Source of the DNA: Auriscalpium vulgare
Lineage: Eukaryota > Basidiomycota > Agaricomycetes > Russulales > Auriscalpiaceae
Assembly: GCA_019915015.1 (NCBI GenBank)
Contig: JAHBBC010000020.1
Span: 992,001 to 1,056,000 of the forward strand
Direction of reading: 5' to 3'
DNA length: 64,000 nt
Shown here: in pieces, positions 53,224 through 63,700 of the stretch
Layout: each line of letters opens with the position of its first letter
Numbering within the stretch: position 1 is the stretch's first letter
The notes under the pieces: model-generated
Told to the model about the DNA's origin: nothing
The model's database searches: none
What the model saw: the letters and a program-made list of their open reading frames with translations, nothing else
Program-made: the position numbers and the translations under genes

Positions 53224-54959
53224 TCATGGGCCTTCGTATGGTCTAGGGGACAGTAGAAACTCGTTAACTCTCTTCAGCGTCGTCCTTGACGGGTTCGCTT
53301 GCGGTCGTGACGCGATGACCCATTGGAGCCGCGTGCGCACAGCCTGCTTGTCTACTGTTACTGCTCAGCAATCCCGTATCATTTTATTGCGGTACAAACC
53401 CGTACCTGCATGGCGCTGGCCCCTCCGTGTAGCGAGAGCGCCATCGGCGTCGAAAAACTCGGCCAGTAACACAAGCGCAACGCCGACGCTCGCGTCCTTG
53501 CCTGACTCGCAAGCTATGCAGACATCCGCGCCCGATGCGAGGTGCTGCGCCGCGAACTGGACAGCGCGCGGTAGAACTCCGCGAAGAAACTGGTATTGGC
53601 CTTTCTTGCCGGGGTCAAGGTATATGCGGAGAACGCGCGAAGGCAGTGTGGTAGTCAGGGTATCATTGCTTGAAGACTCCGAGGACGGGGGCAGAGGGAC
53701 AGGGTCGAGAACGAAGAATGCTTGGTCGGCAGAAGAGGGTGGAGGTAAAAGAGCTGGCATGTCATCGATAGAGCACACCAGGATGCGCCCACCGACGCGC
53801 GCGATGGGTGTGGGTGGTGTCGTCCACGTATCGTCTACGCGTGAGTCTTCCCGAGTGCACGAGACGAGGCGCTTGACAATATCTTCGATGCCAGAGCGTT
53901 CGGCTAAGAGAAGCGTTTCGCGGTGTGTCCAGAATAGCTTCGGGGTCAGGCCCTATGCCAACCTGATTTAAGGACTCATACACGCGCGAAAACTTGAACC
54001 GTACGCACCATGCCCCATAGCTCATGATCGTCTCCGGATCCCTGCACATAAGCGAACCCACCCTCCCGTCGCTCAACGCCATCGTGCACCTGCTTCGACG
54101 CGGACACGCATACAATCGGGGTGCAGCTGCCTACCTGGATGGCGGGAAAGATTGTCGTGTCCGGCGTTATCCAGAACGGACGCAAAGGGTGAGAAAGATT
54201 GGGTAGGTCGTATGATGAACTCTGCATACGGTTTGTTGAGAGTCGTCAAGATACGGGTGAAATGGCGTACGGCAAGGTCCTGCGCCCATCGGTCTAGTCT
54301 GGCTTCGATCTGACGATGCTCTTGCGCACTCACTGCAGCCGGAGGGGTATACAGCACGCTATCCCACGTCCCGATGTCTGCCTTCTGGCGCAGGATGAGC
54401 GCGCGGTTGACCACGGCGCACCAGATGGGCACTGTTTTCGAGAGCGCGTCGGGAATGCGTTTGCCAGCTCGTGTTGAATCCACCAAGATCAGCCTAGACG
54501 TGATGTAAGGCAAAGAAGGTGACGATGTGAAGAACAGATGTTGCGTACCCATTGTGCGCGTGTGCGACTGCGAGCAGATGCAGATTCGGCCTCCTCAGAT
54601 TGAAACCCCAGTTCCCGTAGTGCCCATCCGTCGACTTAAAATAGGCAGGCTCCAGGCCGGACTGCAAATGCCATACGGCGTTAATACCGGTAGTATTTGA
54701 GGGAATGGGCGGCGTACGTGCAAAGGATCGGTGTACCACGCCCCGCAGCGCAAGTTCGCTGGGGATCGATCGAGTGAGTATAACTTTTTACAAAAGGAGA
54801 CGACCTACGGAGGAACGCATATGAGGCGTAGAATTCGCGAACGCGATCGACGAATATGATGTCCTCGTCGATGGAGTGCAAGCGGTTGTAGAGGTCTGTA
54901 GATTCCTTGCGGAGGTAGGCACGCGCCTCAGAGGCAAAATTGTGGCCATTCGCATCCAT
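53224..54959 (-). CDS. RIT1: Initiator tRNA phosphoribosyl transferase (Rit1)
   Basis: Seven exons, 54809-54959, 54718-54758, 54661-54549, 54493-54271, 54221-54009, 53952-53406 and 53360-53224, join in frame to 474 residues, near the usual length for Rit1. The enzyme adds a 2'-O-ribosyl phosphate to A64 of initiator tRNA-Met, which keeps this tRNA out of elongation. Matching blocks, in order: LRKESTDLYNRLHSIDED, FLPNLRCGAWYTDP (rebuilt across an intron), YFKSTDGHYGNWGFNLRRPN, LVDSTRAGKRIPDALSKTVP, HPLRPFWITPDTTIFPAI and VCVSASKQ with VQGSGDDHELWGM. The C-terminal dual-specificity-phosphatase-like domain ends with TRLQWVIASRPQANPSR. All introns are short and canonical. It diverges from the first copy of the tandem family to its right. 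Confidence 0.92.
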
Positions 54960-55134
54960 CCTGAGGCAGGCAAGGTATCTAAACGAAGTTGGAAAGGGCT
55001 TGAAGTTGAAGCTCGCCCGGGCATGTTCAGATGGTGGTAGAGGTCAAGACTCATCACAGTGATTCACAGGGACCAATCAACGTTCAACCGATCTCTCTTC
55101 GCGCCTCGCCCTGCTTCCGCTACCGCGACCCACC

Positions 55135-55712
55135 ATGCAGACCTTCGAATCCCGACCTACCTCAATGAGAAGGTGCAAGACGCCGACGGCACGCTACGCC
55201 CAACGGAACGTTCAATAGTCGCGCGACACCAGGTGGGTCTGTAAAAACTCGCGCCTCTTTAGCAATCCCTGACTACCCCGCAGTATTTTAGCGAACTGAG
55301 TAAACTCAGAGCGCCCATGGAGCAACTTCCGGCGCATCTTGTTCCCAAGCACAACCCAAATGCGCCAAGAATGCAGTTCGGCATTGCAGTAACCGCCGCC
55401 GCTGTCATCGACTTCACCCATCGCAATGACTTGCTCTCCCCTGACGTCCTCGTCAAGCGTGATCCGAAGAATCCCAATTACGTCTGGACCTGCCTGGTCC
55501 CGTTCATGCGCCACCTTCGTACGATGACGGGCGGGTACCTGGCCATCCGGCCTGTGTTCGACCCTACCCACCAGCTTTGGGCGATCATGTTCTACGACAA
55601 CTACACGATCGACTCGCACAAATATCCCGACGCACGGGAGAAGAAGGTCGTGGAGACGTTGCATAGGATATTGGGGATAAGTGATCCGCCGATGTGGTAT
55701 TGGGGGCCCTAG
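55135..55712 (+). pseudogene. Tandem unknown family, copy P1 (frameshifted)
   Basis: Two-exon layout as in P2: exon 1 55135-55232 and exon 2 55284-55712. Exon 1 is 98 nt where the other copies have 99; one base is missing just after ATGCAGAC, so the start ATG is out of frame with PTYLNEKVQDADGTLRPTER. Exon 2 is open and encodes FSELSKLRAPMEQL through DSHKYPDAREKKVVETLHRI and PPMWYWGP. No other ATG rescues the frame. The gene lies 175 bp from the divergent RIT1 start. A sequencing error is possible. Confidence 0.65.
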
Positions 55713-57126
55713 CTAGGTGAGTGACTGCTTGTCTCCTTTTTCGCACCCGTCTGACTCGTGCGACTGTAGATCGCCGTGTACTATAGCCAAGACCGCCATC
55801 ATCCCCGCGCTCAGCGTATGTTTCTTTCTCGCTATGTCATTTGCTGTCTACATCACGATCACCCACCAGTCCCTTTTTAGATCATAATGTCGCTCACTAT
55901 TCGCTCACTGTGTCCCCCCGTCTGACTATGTACATAGCTCGGCGTGTAAAGCGACTCCGCGAGAGCCGCGCTCATTCTCGCGCTCAGCATCTATTTTCTT
56001 CAATCCTCTCGCTATGTCACTTGCTGTATACATCATGATCACCCATCAGTCCTTTTCAAATTAAATAAATAAGACGTCGCTCACTGTATGCGGATTACCT
56101 CGCATCATGCCGAGTCTCAGACTCGTAATCACAGGCTCTGTCTCGGCGACACTGGGTGTCACTATCCTCCGATCCTAACTCTGGCATTCATCATCGTGTA
56201 CAAAATTGTATCGTGAATTAACTTCTGTGCGTACATGCCAACCAACCCTTATATTCAGAACGACTATCTTTTGATACCATAAGATCAAGCTACGGAGACT
56301 ACAACCAACCATCCTTCATGTCTGCCATGCTCCTGCTGGGTTACCTCCTGCGCCTTACTCCTTCCTTTGCCACCCGTATTCGCTTTAGATGCGATCAGGA
56401 CCGTTCATCGCCATGACGGGCACGAGAGCGTTCTGTAACAGGACGACCAGGAGCAGACAGACCCGCCCGGTGTGCGTTCGAGAAGCACAGCAGGTGCACG
56501 GGGCCTGGATCCACCATCATATTGCCGTCCTTGTGTAGAAGTCGCTGTGACCGGAGGCGCCGTCTATGTAGGTTGGCGAGAATTTCGGAAGGAGACTCCG
56601 CCCCGCTAGTATCTGCCGTGCTCGCCGTAGTGGAAAGACTACACTCTGTGAGCTTCTCCTGATTGCGTTGCCAGTTTGCCTCTTCCTCGTCTTCCCGTTC
56701 TTTCAAGGCCGATAAAGCGTTTTTCTAAATTGTCGTCTAGGTGAGTACAACTGCAACGTGGCAGGATGCGTACTTGTAATTGGCGAGGTACCTGGTAATT
56801 GGCCCCCGTTTGCAGGAAGGATGGCTGGAAGGTTTAGCGAAGTCCGGAACGCACCAAGAGCGCAAGAGGGTAGCGAGATCGTCTGGATTCAGACCAAGGT
56901 CCGTGCCAAAAACAGATTGCGGACTAGTGATATACAGCGCGACGGCGTGACTGCAAACTCATATGCAAAGCACTGTAACTGTTAATTTATGGACGCGAAG
57001 TCGGAGGACTGGAGCCACGTGACCGCGTGACTGGCAGTATAAAGCCGGCTCGGATTCGAATTCGGATTCCTTCAATGCAGGTCTCTCTCCGCGCCTCGCC
57101 TCGCTTCTACCGCTGCCGCAACCACC
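55713..57126. other. Repeat-bearing 3' flank of P1 and promoter of P2
   Basis: About 1.4 kb. 55780-55910 and 55925-56130 are two diverged copies of one repeat (CATCATGATCACCCA, TCGCTCACTGT). The same pair follows P3 at 62495-62830. A 103-codon minus-strand ORF at 56395-56706 shows no family and is not called. The TATA box of P2 is at 57038. Confidence 0.5.
57038..57043 (+). promoter_or_regulatory. TATA box of P2
   Basis: TATAAA 89 bp before the P2 ATG, followed by GCCGGCTCGGATTCGAATTC. P4 has a matching downstream patch (GCCGGCTGG...TTCGAATTCGGATTCC) but its TATA reads TATGAA. Confidence 0.5.
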
Positions 57127-57709
57127 ATGCAGACGCTGCGACCCCCGAGCTACTTACATGAGCTTGAGCAAGACGCCAAGGGCGAACTACACCCGACGGA
57201 GCGTTCACTAGTCGCGCAACGCGAGGTGGGTCTGTCACTGCCGCCACTTCAGCATTCCCTGACTATCGCTGCAGTATGACCGCGAACTGAGCAAACTCAG
57301 GGCGCCTATGGAGCGACTGTCGGCGAATCTAGACCCCAAGCACAACCCAAATGCGCCACAAATGCAGTTCGGCATCCCCGTCACCGCCGCCACTATCATC
57401 GCCTTCACCCGCCGCAATGGCTTGCTCTCCCCTGAGGTACTTGCCGACGAGGAAGATCCTGAGGATCCCATTGATGAATGGACCTGCTTGTCCCCGTTCA
57501 TGCGACATCTCCGTAAGATGACGGGCGGGTACCTGGCCATCCGACCTGCATTCGACCCTAGCGACCAGCTTTGGGTGGTCATGTTCTACAACAACTACAC
57601 GATCGACTCGCTCAAGTATCCCGACGCAAGGGAGAAGAAGATTGTGGAGACGTTGCATGAGATTTTGGAAATAAGTGATCCGCCGATGTGGTATTGGGGC
57701 CCTAGCTAG
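57127..57709 (+). CDS. Tandem unknown family, copy P2 (intact)
   Basis: Exons 57127-57225 and 57275-57709 give 177 residues. The sequence starts MQTLRPPSYLHELEQDAKGE, continues HPTERSLVAQRE, then exon 2 RELSKLRAPMERLSANLDPK and HNPNAPQMQFGIPVTAATII. A compact C-terminal region follows: WTCLSPFMRHLRKMTGGYLA, LWVVMFYNNYTIDSLKYPDA and PPMWYWGPS. No signal peptide, membrane segment or known motif is seen; it looks like a small soluble alpha/beta protein. Conserved aromatic clusters (MFYNNYT, MWYWG) suggest a defined fold. Four copies lie in a row with transposon debris, and two have decayed. Function unknown. Confidence 0.72.
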
Positions 57710-58657
57710 GTGGGTGCACTGCTTGTATCCTCTTCCACCCGTCTGACTCGTGCGTTTATGTAGATTGTTTGTGCAGAGCGATGACTGCGTTCGTCCTCGC
57801 GCTCGACGTCTGTTTCCTCCTTTTGCTATGTCATTTGCTGTCCACATCATGATCGCACACCAGTTACTTTTTCAATTATAATGTCGCTCACGAGTCGCTC
57901 ACTATGACTGCGGATTACCTCGCGCATGTCCGAGTCTCCTGTAGGCAGAGCAACAGATGTCCGAATTAGTAGAATATATACATAGTCTGTCTATGCAAAT
58001 AACCATAAGATCATGACCACCATCTAGATCCCCGTCGCGCCGCTCGTCCGCTCTCGTTTATCGCATGCCCATCGCTGAGGACTGCCCGTGCGCTATTGAA
58101 GCGTCGCTCGACACGCCGCTCGCCGAAGCGACATCCGCATAGAAAGCGTTGCAGCGCCACGACCCCCGCGCGCTCGAAGAGTCGAAAATACTGAGCGGTC
58201 CTGGCCGGACGCGTGACAAATTCGCCGACGCCGTGGTTCTGCGAGGCATGTCATTTAGCATGTGTTGTGAATGCAATTGAAGGTGAACTGAGACTCGGAA
58301 CGTTCCTGGGAGTTTTGTGCTACGATTCGCCTGTGAGCTCGCTAGAGGGCGGCGTCGCCGTCAGCTGATCGCTGCTGACGAATGGTCGAGCTCGCGAGAG
58401 ACAAAGTGATACCGTTGGTCACCGGTCAGTAGCAGGAAGCTGGTCCCTGGTGGCAAGGTTCACGGTGGTTCAAGTTGCCAGCCCGCCAAGTCAGCCTGAG
58501 CATGAAAGGTCGCCGGGCCGGGCCGGCGTCCCGAGCCTGATTCAGAGGGTCAAGTCACGCAGAGTCACGGTCACGGTACTAGGTTGGAGTCTCTTGCCAT
58601 GAGTTCAAACAACATCTCCCTGTGCGCCTCGCCTCGCTTCCATCGCTGCCGGCCGCC
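57710..58657. other. 3' flank of P2 and promoter of P3
   Basis: About 950 bases. The part up to about 58020 matches the 3' flank of P4 (63701-64000) closely, for example GTCTGTCTATGCAAATAAC. No gene supported in the rest. Confidence 0.5.
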
Positions 58658-61600
58658 ATGCAGACACCCCGGGCCCCGACCTACTTACATGAGTTAGAGG
58701 AGGACGCCAAGGGCGAGCTACACCCGACGGAACGGTCACTAGTCGCGCAACACGAGGTGGGTCTGTCAAAACTGGCGTCTCTTCAGCACTCCATGACGAC
58801 CGCTTCAGTCCCAGTGAAAACCCGGTCTGGATCCCTATGCCCCGGTATGCGCAGGTCGGGACAAATGTGCATCCATCTGCGCAATGCGACCCCGTGACGT
58901 AGACACAGCGCGCGTCGTCGCCGCAAATGTACTGTAGACTAGCACAATCCCAGCGCCAGCGCCGCTGCCTCGCTGCAACGGCGCTGCTTTGCCGCTTCGA
59001 CACCTCGCGCGCATCGTGCTGCCCAAAGCCACGCCGTCTGCGCTGCCAAAGTCGCGCCGCGTCGCCTGCGCCGCCAAATCCGCTCCGCGTCTCCTGTGCT
59101 GCCCTGCGCCGCTCCGTGTCGACTGCGCCGCCAAATCCGCTCCGTGTCGCCTGCGCTGCTGCCTGCGCTGCCCTGCGCCGCTCCGTGTCGCCTGCGCATA
59201 GCCGCTTCTGCCCCCGTCGTGCGCCTCCATCTGACGCTCGTCCTGGCGGCCTCTCCGCACTGCGTGTTTGCATAGCTCTCTGCGGGACGTACCATGGCCG
59301 AAACCTCTACTGGGAGCTCGGGCCAACGAGCTGCAGCTGTGTACTACTGTGGCTGTCTGCGGTACTGTCGTGGCGATCACTACAAGGCGGTCTCCAAGTC
59401 GACCTACCATGCACATAGCAAATACCGAGACCTGGAGACCCAAGTAGGGCAGCCTGCACCTCGGAAGCGAAGGAAAACCGATGTCTTTGGGGAAGGGTCC
59501 ACTTCCCAGGTGAGTGGGCCTGCTAGCACCTCACGACAGAGTCCTCATCAAAACACACAGCATTCCGCACACGAATCACACGAAGACATACCAGCTGAGG
59601 ATACAAGCATATATTCGGGACTGGTGCATGGCAGTTATGCATAGTGGTGCCCTTGCAGTTAGCACCTACCATGGGCTCAACGCTCTTGCAGTTATTCCTG
59701 TCCAAGACATCATCACAGTGGTAGCTATGGTGCCTTTTCAGGACAGCGAGGATAGGTTTCATCTTGTGGAGAAGCCTGGTGCACAGATGGCTTTCTACAA
59801 TGGCATTGTGGAGGAGGTTGTGGATGATGACTAGCTGTACAGTTTGTTGAGGCTTGTTTCATTGAGTCTACTATTCAGTCTGCACTATATCAACAACCCT
59901 TTCATTCCTATCTGATTGTTCTCTGGTCCCCCCTCCACCTTACTCAAGTGTGGCATGCTTAAAGGGGTCGCCTTTGAAAGGGCATTGAAATCTCATCCAG
60001 CAATCGCCTTAGACCTGCGTGATGTGATACTTAGTTTAGACGGCGCGATAGCAGCAGCTAGCAGCCGCGTATGCGTCAGCGCACGCACTATGCCTGCGAC
60101 CAGGCGACCCGCCCGCGCGCGCGCGCAAACACGCACTGCGAGGCAGCGACGGACCAGTCGAGATGAACAGATAGGCGGGCCATGTGAAACGCACCGTGCA
60201 GAGAAGGCGCGCGACGCGTTGGGCACGTGCCGCATCTTTGTTGATTGTTTGTTGATTGTCACACCTTTCGTGTGACCTCGTCACTGTTCAAAACCGCGCC
60301 TCCACCCTCCTCTTCCTGCCAGCACGGTTGCCTCGCCAGAAGCGCGCTCAGCTTGAGCGGGGCGCCGTGCACACTCGTCTCTCTCGTACGCCCTCGTCTA
60401 TTCGACGCCCATTCCCTCCCGACTCGTAGGTAGGTCCCTCAGCAGCAGCTCCGGGCTTCTCCCACTGCCCTGAGCTGCCGGCGCATTCTTTTCTTTCGCG
60501 CTGTGCGGGGCTCATTTCCAACCCGCACGGACGCTCCCCATGCCTCTCCGTGCACAGCAGCAGGCGCGCGCCGCAGGACTATGCGCCTCGGCGCGGTTCC
60601 ACTCCTGCTACGCGTTGCCAGCTGGCAGCCTCAGCCGCTGTGCATTTGCAGGGTATCTCTGTGAGTAACCCCGCTGTGCCCTTTCTGGCCAATCACCTCC
60701 CCACACCAGGCCCGGCCAGTCTTGTTGGCAGCCAGAGACACAGCTGCGCGCTGCGCACGAAGAGGGCGCACCGGCTCACGCAGCAGCAGCCGGCGCAGCC
60801 ACGCCCGCACAGAAACAGGAAGACGGAGAACAGGCAAGCCGCCCTTGTGCCGTACGAGGACGGCACGCCAGCGGACAGCGACGCGTCAGCTGCGGCGAGT
60901 ATCAGAAGGGCAAGGCCAGCAGCAGCCTTTGGACAGAGCAGCCCCACGAGACCGCCGTCGGCGTGCGCGAGGTCAGCAGCTAGGTGCGTAAGTCCATCCC
61001 ACGGCGCAATGTTTTTCCTGTGATTGCCGGTGCTTGCACTTTGGCTGACGGCGGCGCAGCCAGGTCACGCACAGGGAAGAGCAATGTCCCGGACGTGCTC
61101 AAAGCGCACGACAACCGGCTCACCAAGCTCACGCGCGACCTTGCGCTCTACCTCATGGAGAAGACTCGGTACTGCGGGCGCGGCCTCACCACGTGAGTCT
61201 CCTCGCCGACCGCCTTCGTCGGACCCCGGCGCTGACGGGGCTGCGTTAACTTACATCTCCCTGGTGTGCATAGTTACGTCGGTCGCACGCCGCGCCGCTT
61301 CGACCCTGCGGGGATCGAGCACGAGAACCCGGAGCTGCTCGCGCCATCCTCGCGCCGCCGCTCTTCCGGCAGCAACTCGGTGTAGGACGCCAACGCTGTC
61401 GAGCAGCAAAGAGTAGGACGGCCCCACGCCGAACTTGAGGGGACAGCTGCACTACTGGACCGCCCAGATATGCAGATCTGTCTCAGCGACTCGAACAGGA
61501 GAGCCAGGCAGCTAAAGCCTTGGAGAAGGAGAAGAAGAACAACACGTAGGCTCACCGGCTGCGGGAGAATGGTACACTGTCTGCCTACAATGCCTGACTT

Positions 61601-62445
61601 TCGACTTATCGAACGACTTAGCGATCGGGCGGGCTGTGGGCGCGGGACGCAGACGCAGGGCAGGTGAGTGGGATGGCTCCATATGCGCCCATCTGGCGTG
61701 GTATGCAGATTGCGGCGGATGCGGGGCAGGTGGCTGGGAATGGCGCAGATGGCTCTGTATGCGCCCATATGGCATGGTATGCAAAATTCGGACGGTATTG
61801 GAATGGCATCTGGAGGCATATGTATTCATAAGGAGTCAGAAATCGGCATAATGGTGCATATTATCGCATGACAACGAAGCAGAAAATGGCAGATTCTGTC
61901 ATACAAAAGTCCAGATTTTGTGCCTTTATCTGACCTGGTCTGACGGCCCCACGCGTGCAGAAATCGGCATACTGGGGCATATGGGGCCAGACCGGTTTCT
62001 CACTGGGCTTCAGTACTACGGCAAACTGAGTAAACTCAGAGCGCCTTTGGAGCGACTATCGCTTGATCTTGACCCCAAGCACAACCCGAATGCGCCACAA
62101 ATGCAGTTCGGCATCCCAGTCACCGCCGCCAATATCATCAAATTCACCCGTCGCAATCAGTTGCTCTCCCCTAAGGTCCTTGCCGAGGAAGATCCTGAGT
62201 ATCCCATTGACGAGTGGACCTGCTTGGCCCCGTTCATGCGCCATCTCCGTAAGATGACAGGCGGGTGCCTGGCCATCCAGCCTGTGTTCGATCCTACCGG
62301 CCAGCTTTGGGCGATCACGTTCTACGACAACTACACGATCGACTCGCTCAAGTATTCTGACGCAAGGGAGAAGAAGATCGTGGAGACGCTGCATGGGATT
62401 TTGGGAACAAGTGATCCGCCGATGTGGTATTGGGGCCCTACGTAG
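58658..62445 (+). CDS. Tandem unknown family, copy P3, split by a transposon in its intron
   Basis: Exon 1 58658-58756 and exon 2 62014-62445 give 176 residues, fully open (MQTPRAPTYLHELEEDAKGE; RELSKL replaced by GKLSKLRAPLERLS; DSLKYSDAREKKIVETLHGI; PPMWYWGPT). In P2 and P4 the intron is about 50 nt. Here it is 3257 nt because a DNA transposon (58810-62006) entered at the 3' splice site. The 8-bp target duplication GCTTCAGT contains the acceptor CAG, so a usable acceptor stands on each side and the coding sequence is unchanged. The gene can still be read if the long intron is spliced. Otherwise transcripts would end or misplice in the element. Confidence 0.7.
59035..59200 (+). repeat. Degenerate minisatellite in the transposon
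   Basis: Units built on GCGCCGCTCCGTGTCGCCTG and CGCCAAATCCGCTCCG alternate several times with changes. It reads through as Arg/Ser/Ala-rich nonsense in every frame. Confidence 0.55.
59294..59834 (+). pseudogene. Remnant of a basidiomycete transposase-type gene
   Basis: The frame from 59294 to 59644 starts MAETSTGSSG and has a C.C..C-type lead (YYCGCLRYCRGD, then STYHAHSKYRDLE) like the N-terminal exons of many basidiomycete CACTA/KDZ-type transposase genes. A second frame ending at 59834 (NALAVIPVQDIITVVAMVPF, then FHLVEKPGAQMAF) resembles the C-termini of the same proteins. The catalytic middle is missing, so only the two ends of a deleted gene remain. The family link is from memory of similar proteins. 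Confidence 0.45.
59835..61986. other. Interior of the transposon without intact gene
   Basis: About 2.1 kb. One stretch (60980-61200) encodes SNVPDVLKAHDNRLTKLTRD and LALYLMEKTRYCGRG, which looks like part of a real, spliced gene, but neither end could be found. The right 300 bp has several near-repeats of GGCGCAGATGG and GGTATGCA. Otherwise nothing is recognised. Confidence 0.35.
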
Positions 62446-63124
62446 CTGTACTGCTTGTATCCTTCCCCACCCGTCTGACTCCTGTGACAATGTAGCTCGG
62501 CGTGCAGAGCGAGGACCATCCTCATTCCCGCGCTCAGCGTCTGTCTCTTTCTCGCTATATCATTCGCTGTCTACACCATGATCACCCGCCAGTCACTTTT
62601 CCGATCATGATGTCGACCCCTAGTCGCTCACTGTGTCCCTTTATGTACATAGCTCGGCTGGTAGAGCGATTCCGAGCCGTGCTCATCCTCGCACTCAGCA
62701 TCTGTTTTCTTCAATCCTCTCGCTATGTCATTTTCTGTGTACATCATGATCACCCATCAGTCCTTTTCAAATCAAATAAATGAGACATCGCTCACTGTGA
62801 CTATGCGGATTACCTCGCATCATGTCTGAGTCTCACAGACCCGTAACCACAGGCTACTATGAAGCCGGCTGGTTCGGCTTCGAATTCGGATTCCTTGTAC
62901 GTTCAAGCGCCGCTGCGGGCGACAGCTACCTTGCCATTGTCCAGCCGTTGCGCGCGGTGCGGTGACGGCAAAATATATACAAACTTATGCGAAAGAGGAA
63001 GGTAAATGTGCATGTAAATGTGCCTGACTCATTACGGGGAGCGAGAGACCTTGCCAGGGCAAGGTAACGTTCCAGCTCTCTCTCCGCGTCTCGCCTCACT
63101 TCTACCGCTGCCGCAACCACCGTC
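62446..63124. other. 3' flank of P3 and promoter of P4
   Basis: About 680 bases. 62495-62640 and 62643-62830 repeat each other and match the P1 flank at 55780-56130. Promoter-like patch before P4 as noted for P2. No gene. Confidence 0.5.
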
Positions 63125-63700
63125 ATGCAGACGCTCCGAGCACCGCCCTTCTTACATGAGACGGTGCAGGACGTCAATGGCAAGCGACAGCCGACGGAAC
63201 GTTCAATCGTCGCGAAACGCGAGGTGGGTTTGTCGAAACTGGCGCCTCTTCAGCAATCCCTGACTATGAGTGCAGTATTACGGCGAGCTGAGCAAACTCA
63301 GAGCGCCTGTGAAGCAACTATCGGCGAATCTTGACCCCAAGCACAACCCGAATGCGCCAAGAATGCAGTTCGGCATCGCAGTCACCGCCACCACTATCAT
63401 CGATTTTACCCGTCGCAATGGTTTGCTCTCCCCTGAGGATCCGAGGAAACTGCTGAGGATCCCATCGACGAGTGGACCTGCATGGCCCCGTTCATGCGCC
63501 ACCTCCGTACAATGACGGGCGGGTACCTGGCCATCCGGCCTGTGTTCGACCCTACCGACCAGCTTTGGGCGATCATGTTCTACGACAACTACACGATCGA
63601 CTCGCACAAATATCCTGACGCACGGGAGAAGAAGGTCGTGGAGACGTTGCATAGGATTTTGGGGATAAGTGATCCGCCGATGTGGTATTGGGGGCCCTAG
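63125..63700 (+). pseudogene. Tandem unknown family, copy P4 (frameshifted)
   Basis: Exon 1 63125-63223 is intact (MQTLRAPPFLHETVQD, PTERSIVAKRE). Exon 2 63276-63700 keeps the family sequence up to RRNGLLSPED, then a small deletion and change near 63440-63455 shifts the frame, and the family C-terminus (MRHLRTMTGGYLAIRPVF, DSHKYPDAREKKVVETLHRI, PPMWYWGP) continues in another frame. The unspliced shifted frame meets a stop at about 63511. Its C-terminal half is nearly identical to that of P1. Confidence 0.68.

Larger units (their letters stand above)
58810..62006 (+). mobile_element. DNA transposon, 8-bp target duplication, internally degraded
   Basis: 3197 bp. Left end CCCAGTGAAAACCCGGTCTG and right end complementary to CCAGTGAGAAACCGGTCTGG form imperfect terminal inverted repeats of about 20 bp. 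The 8-bp direct repeat GCTTCAGT flanks it (58802-58809 and 62007-62014). An 8-bp duplication fits hAT or the basidiomycete KDZ group. It holds only pieces of a transposase-like gene (59294-59834) plus unrelated GC-rich sequence with no intact enzyme, so it is non-autonomous. The superfamily is not certain. Confidence 0.7.

Noticed and set aside
56395..56706. 103-codon minus-strand ORF
   Set aside because: No similarity to neighbours, no domain and no promoter or splice context; chance ORF or TE scrap.
58990..59210. Arg/Ser/Ala-rich frames on both strands
   Set aside because: Product of the degenerate minisatellite.
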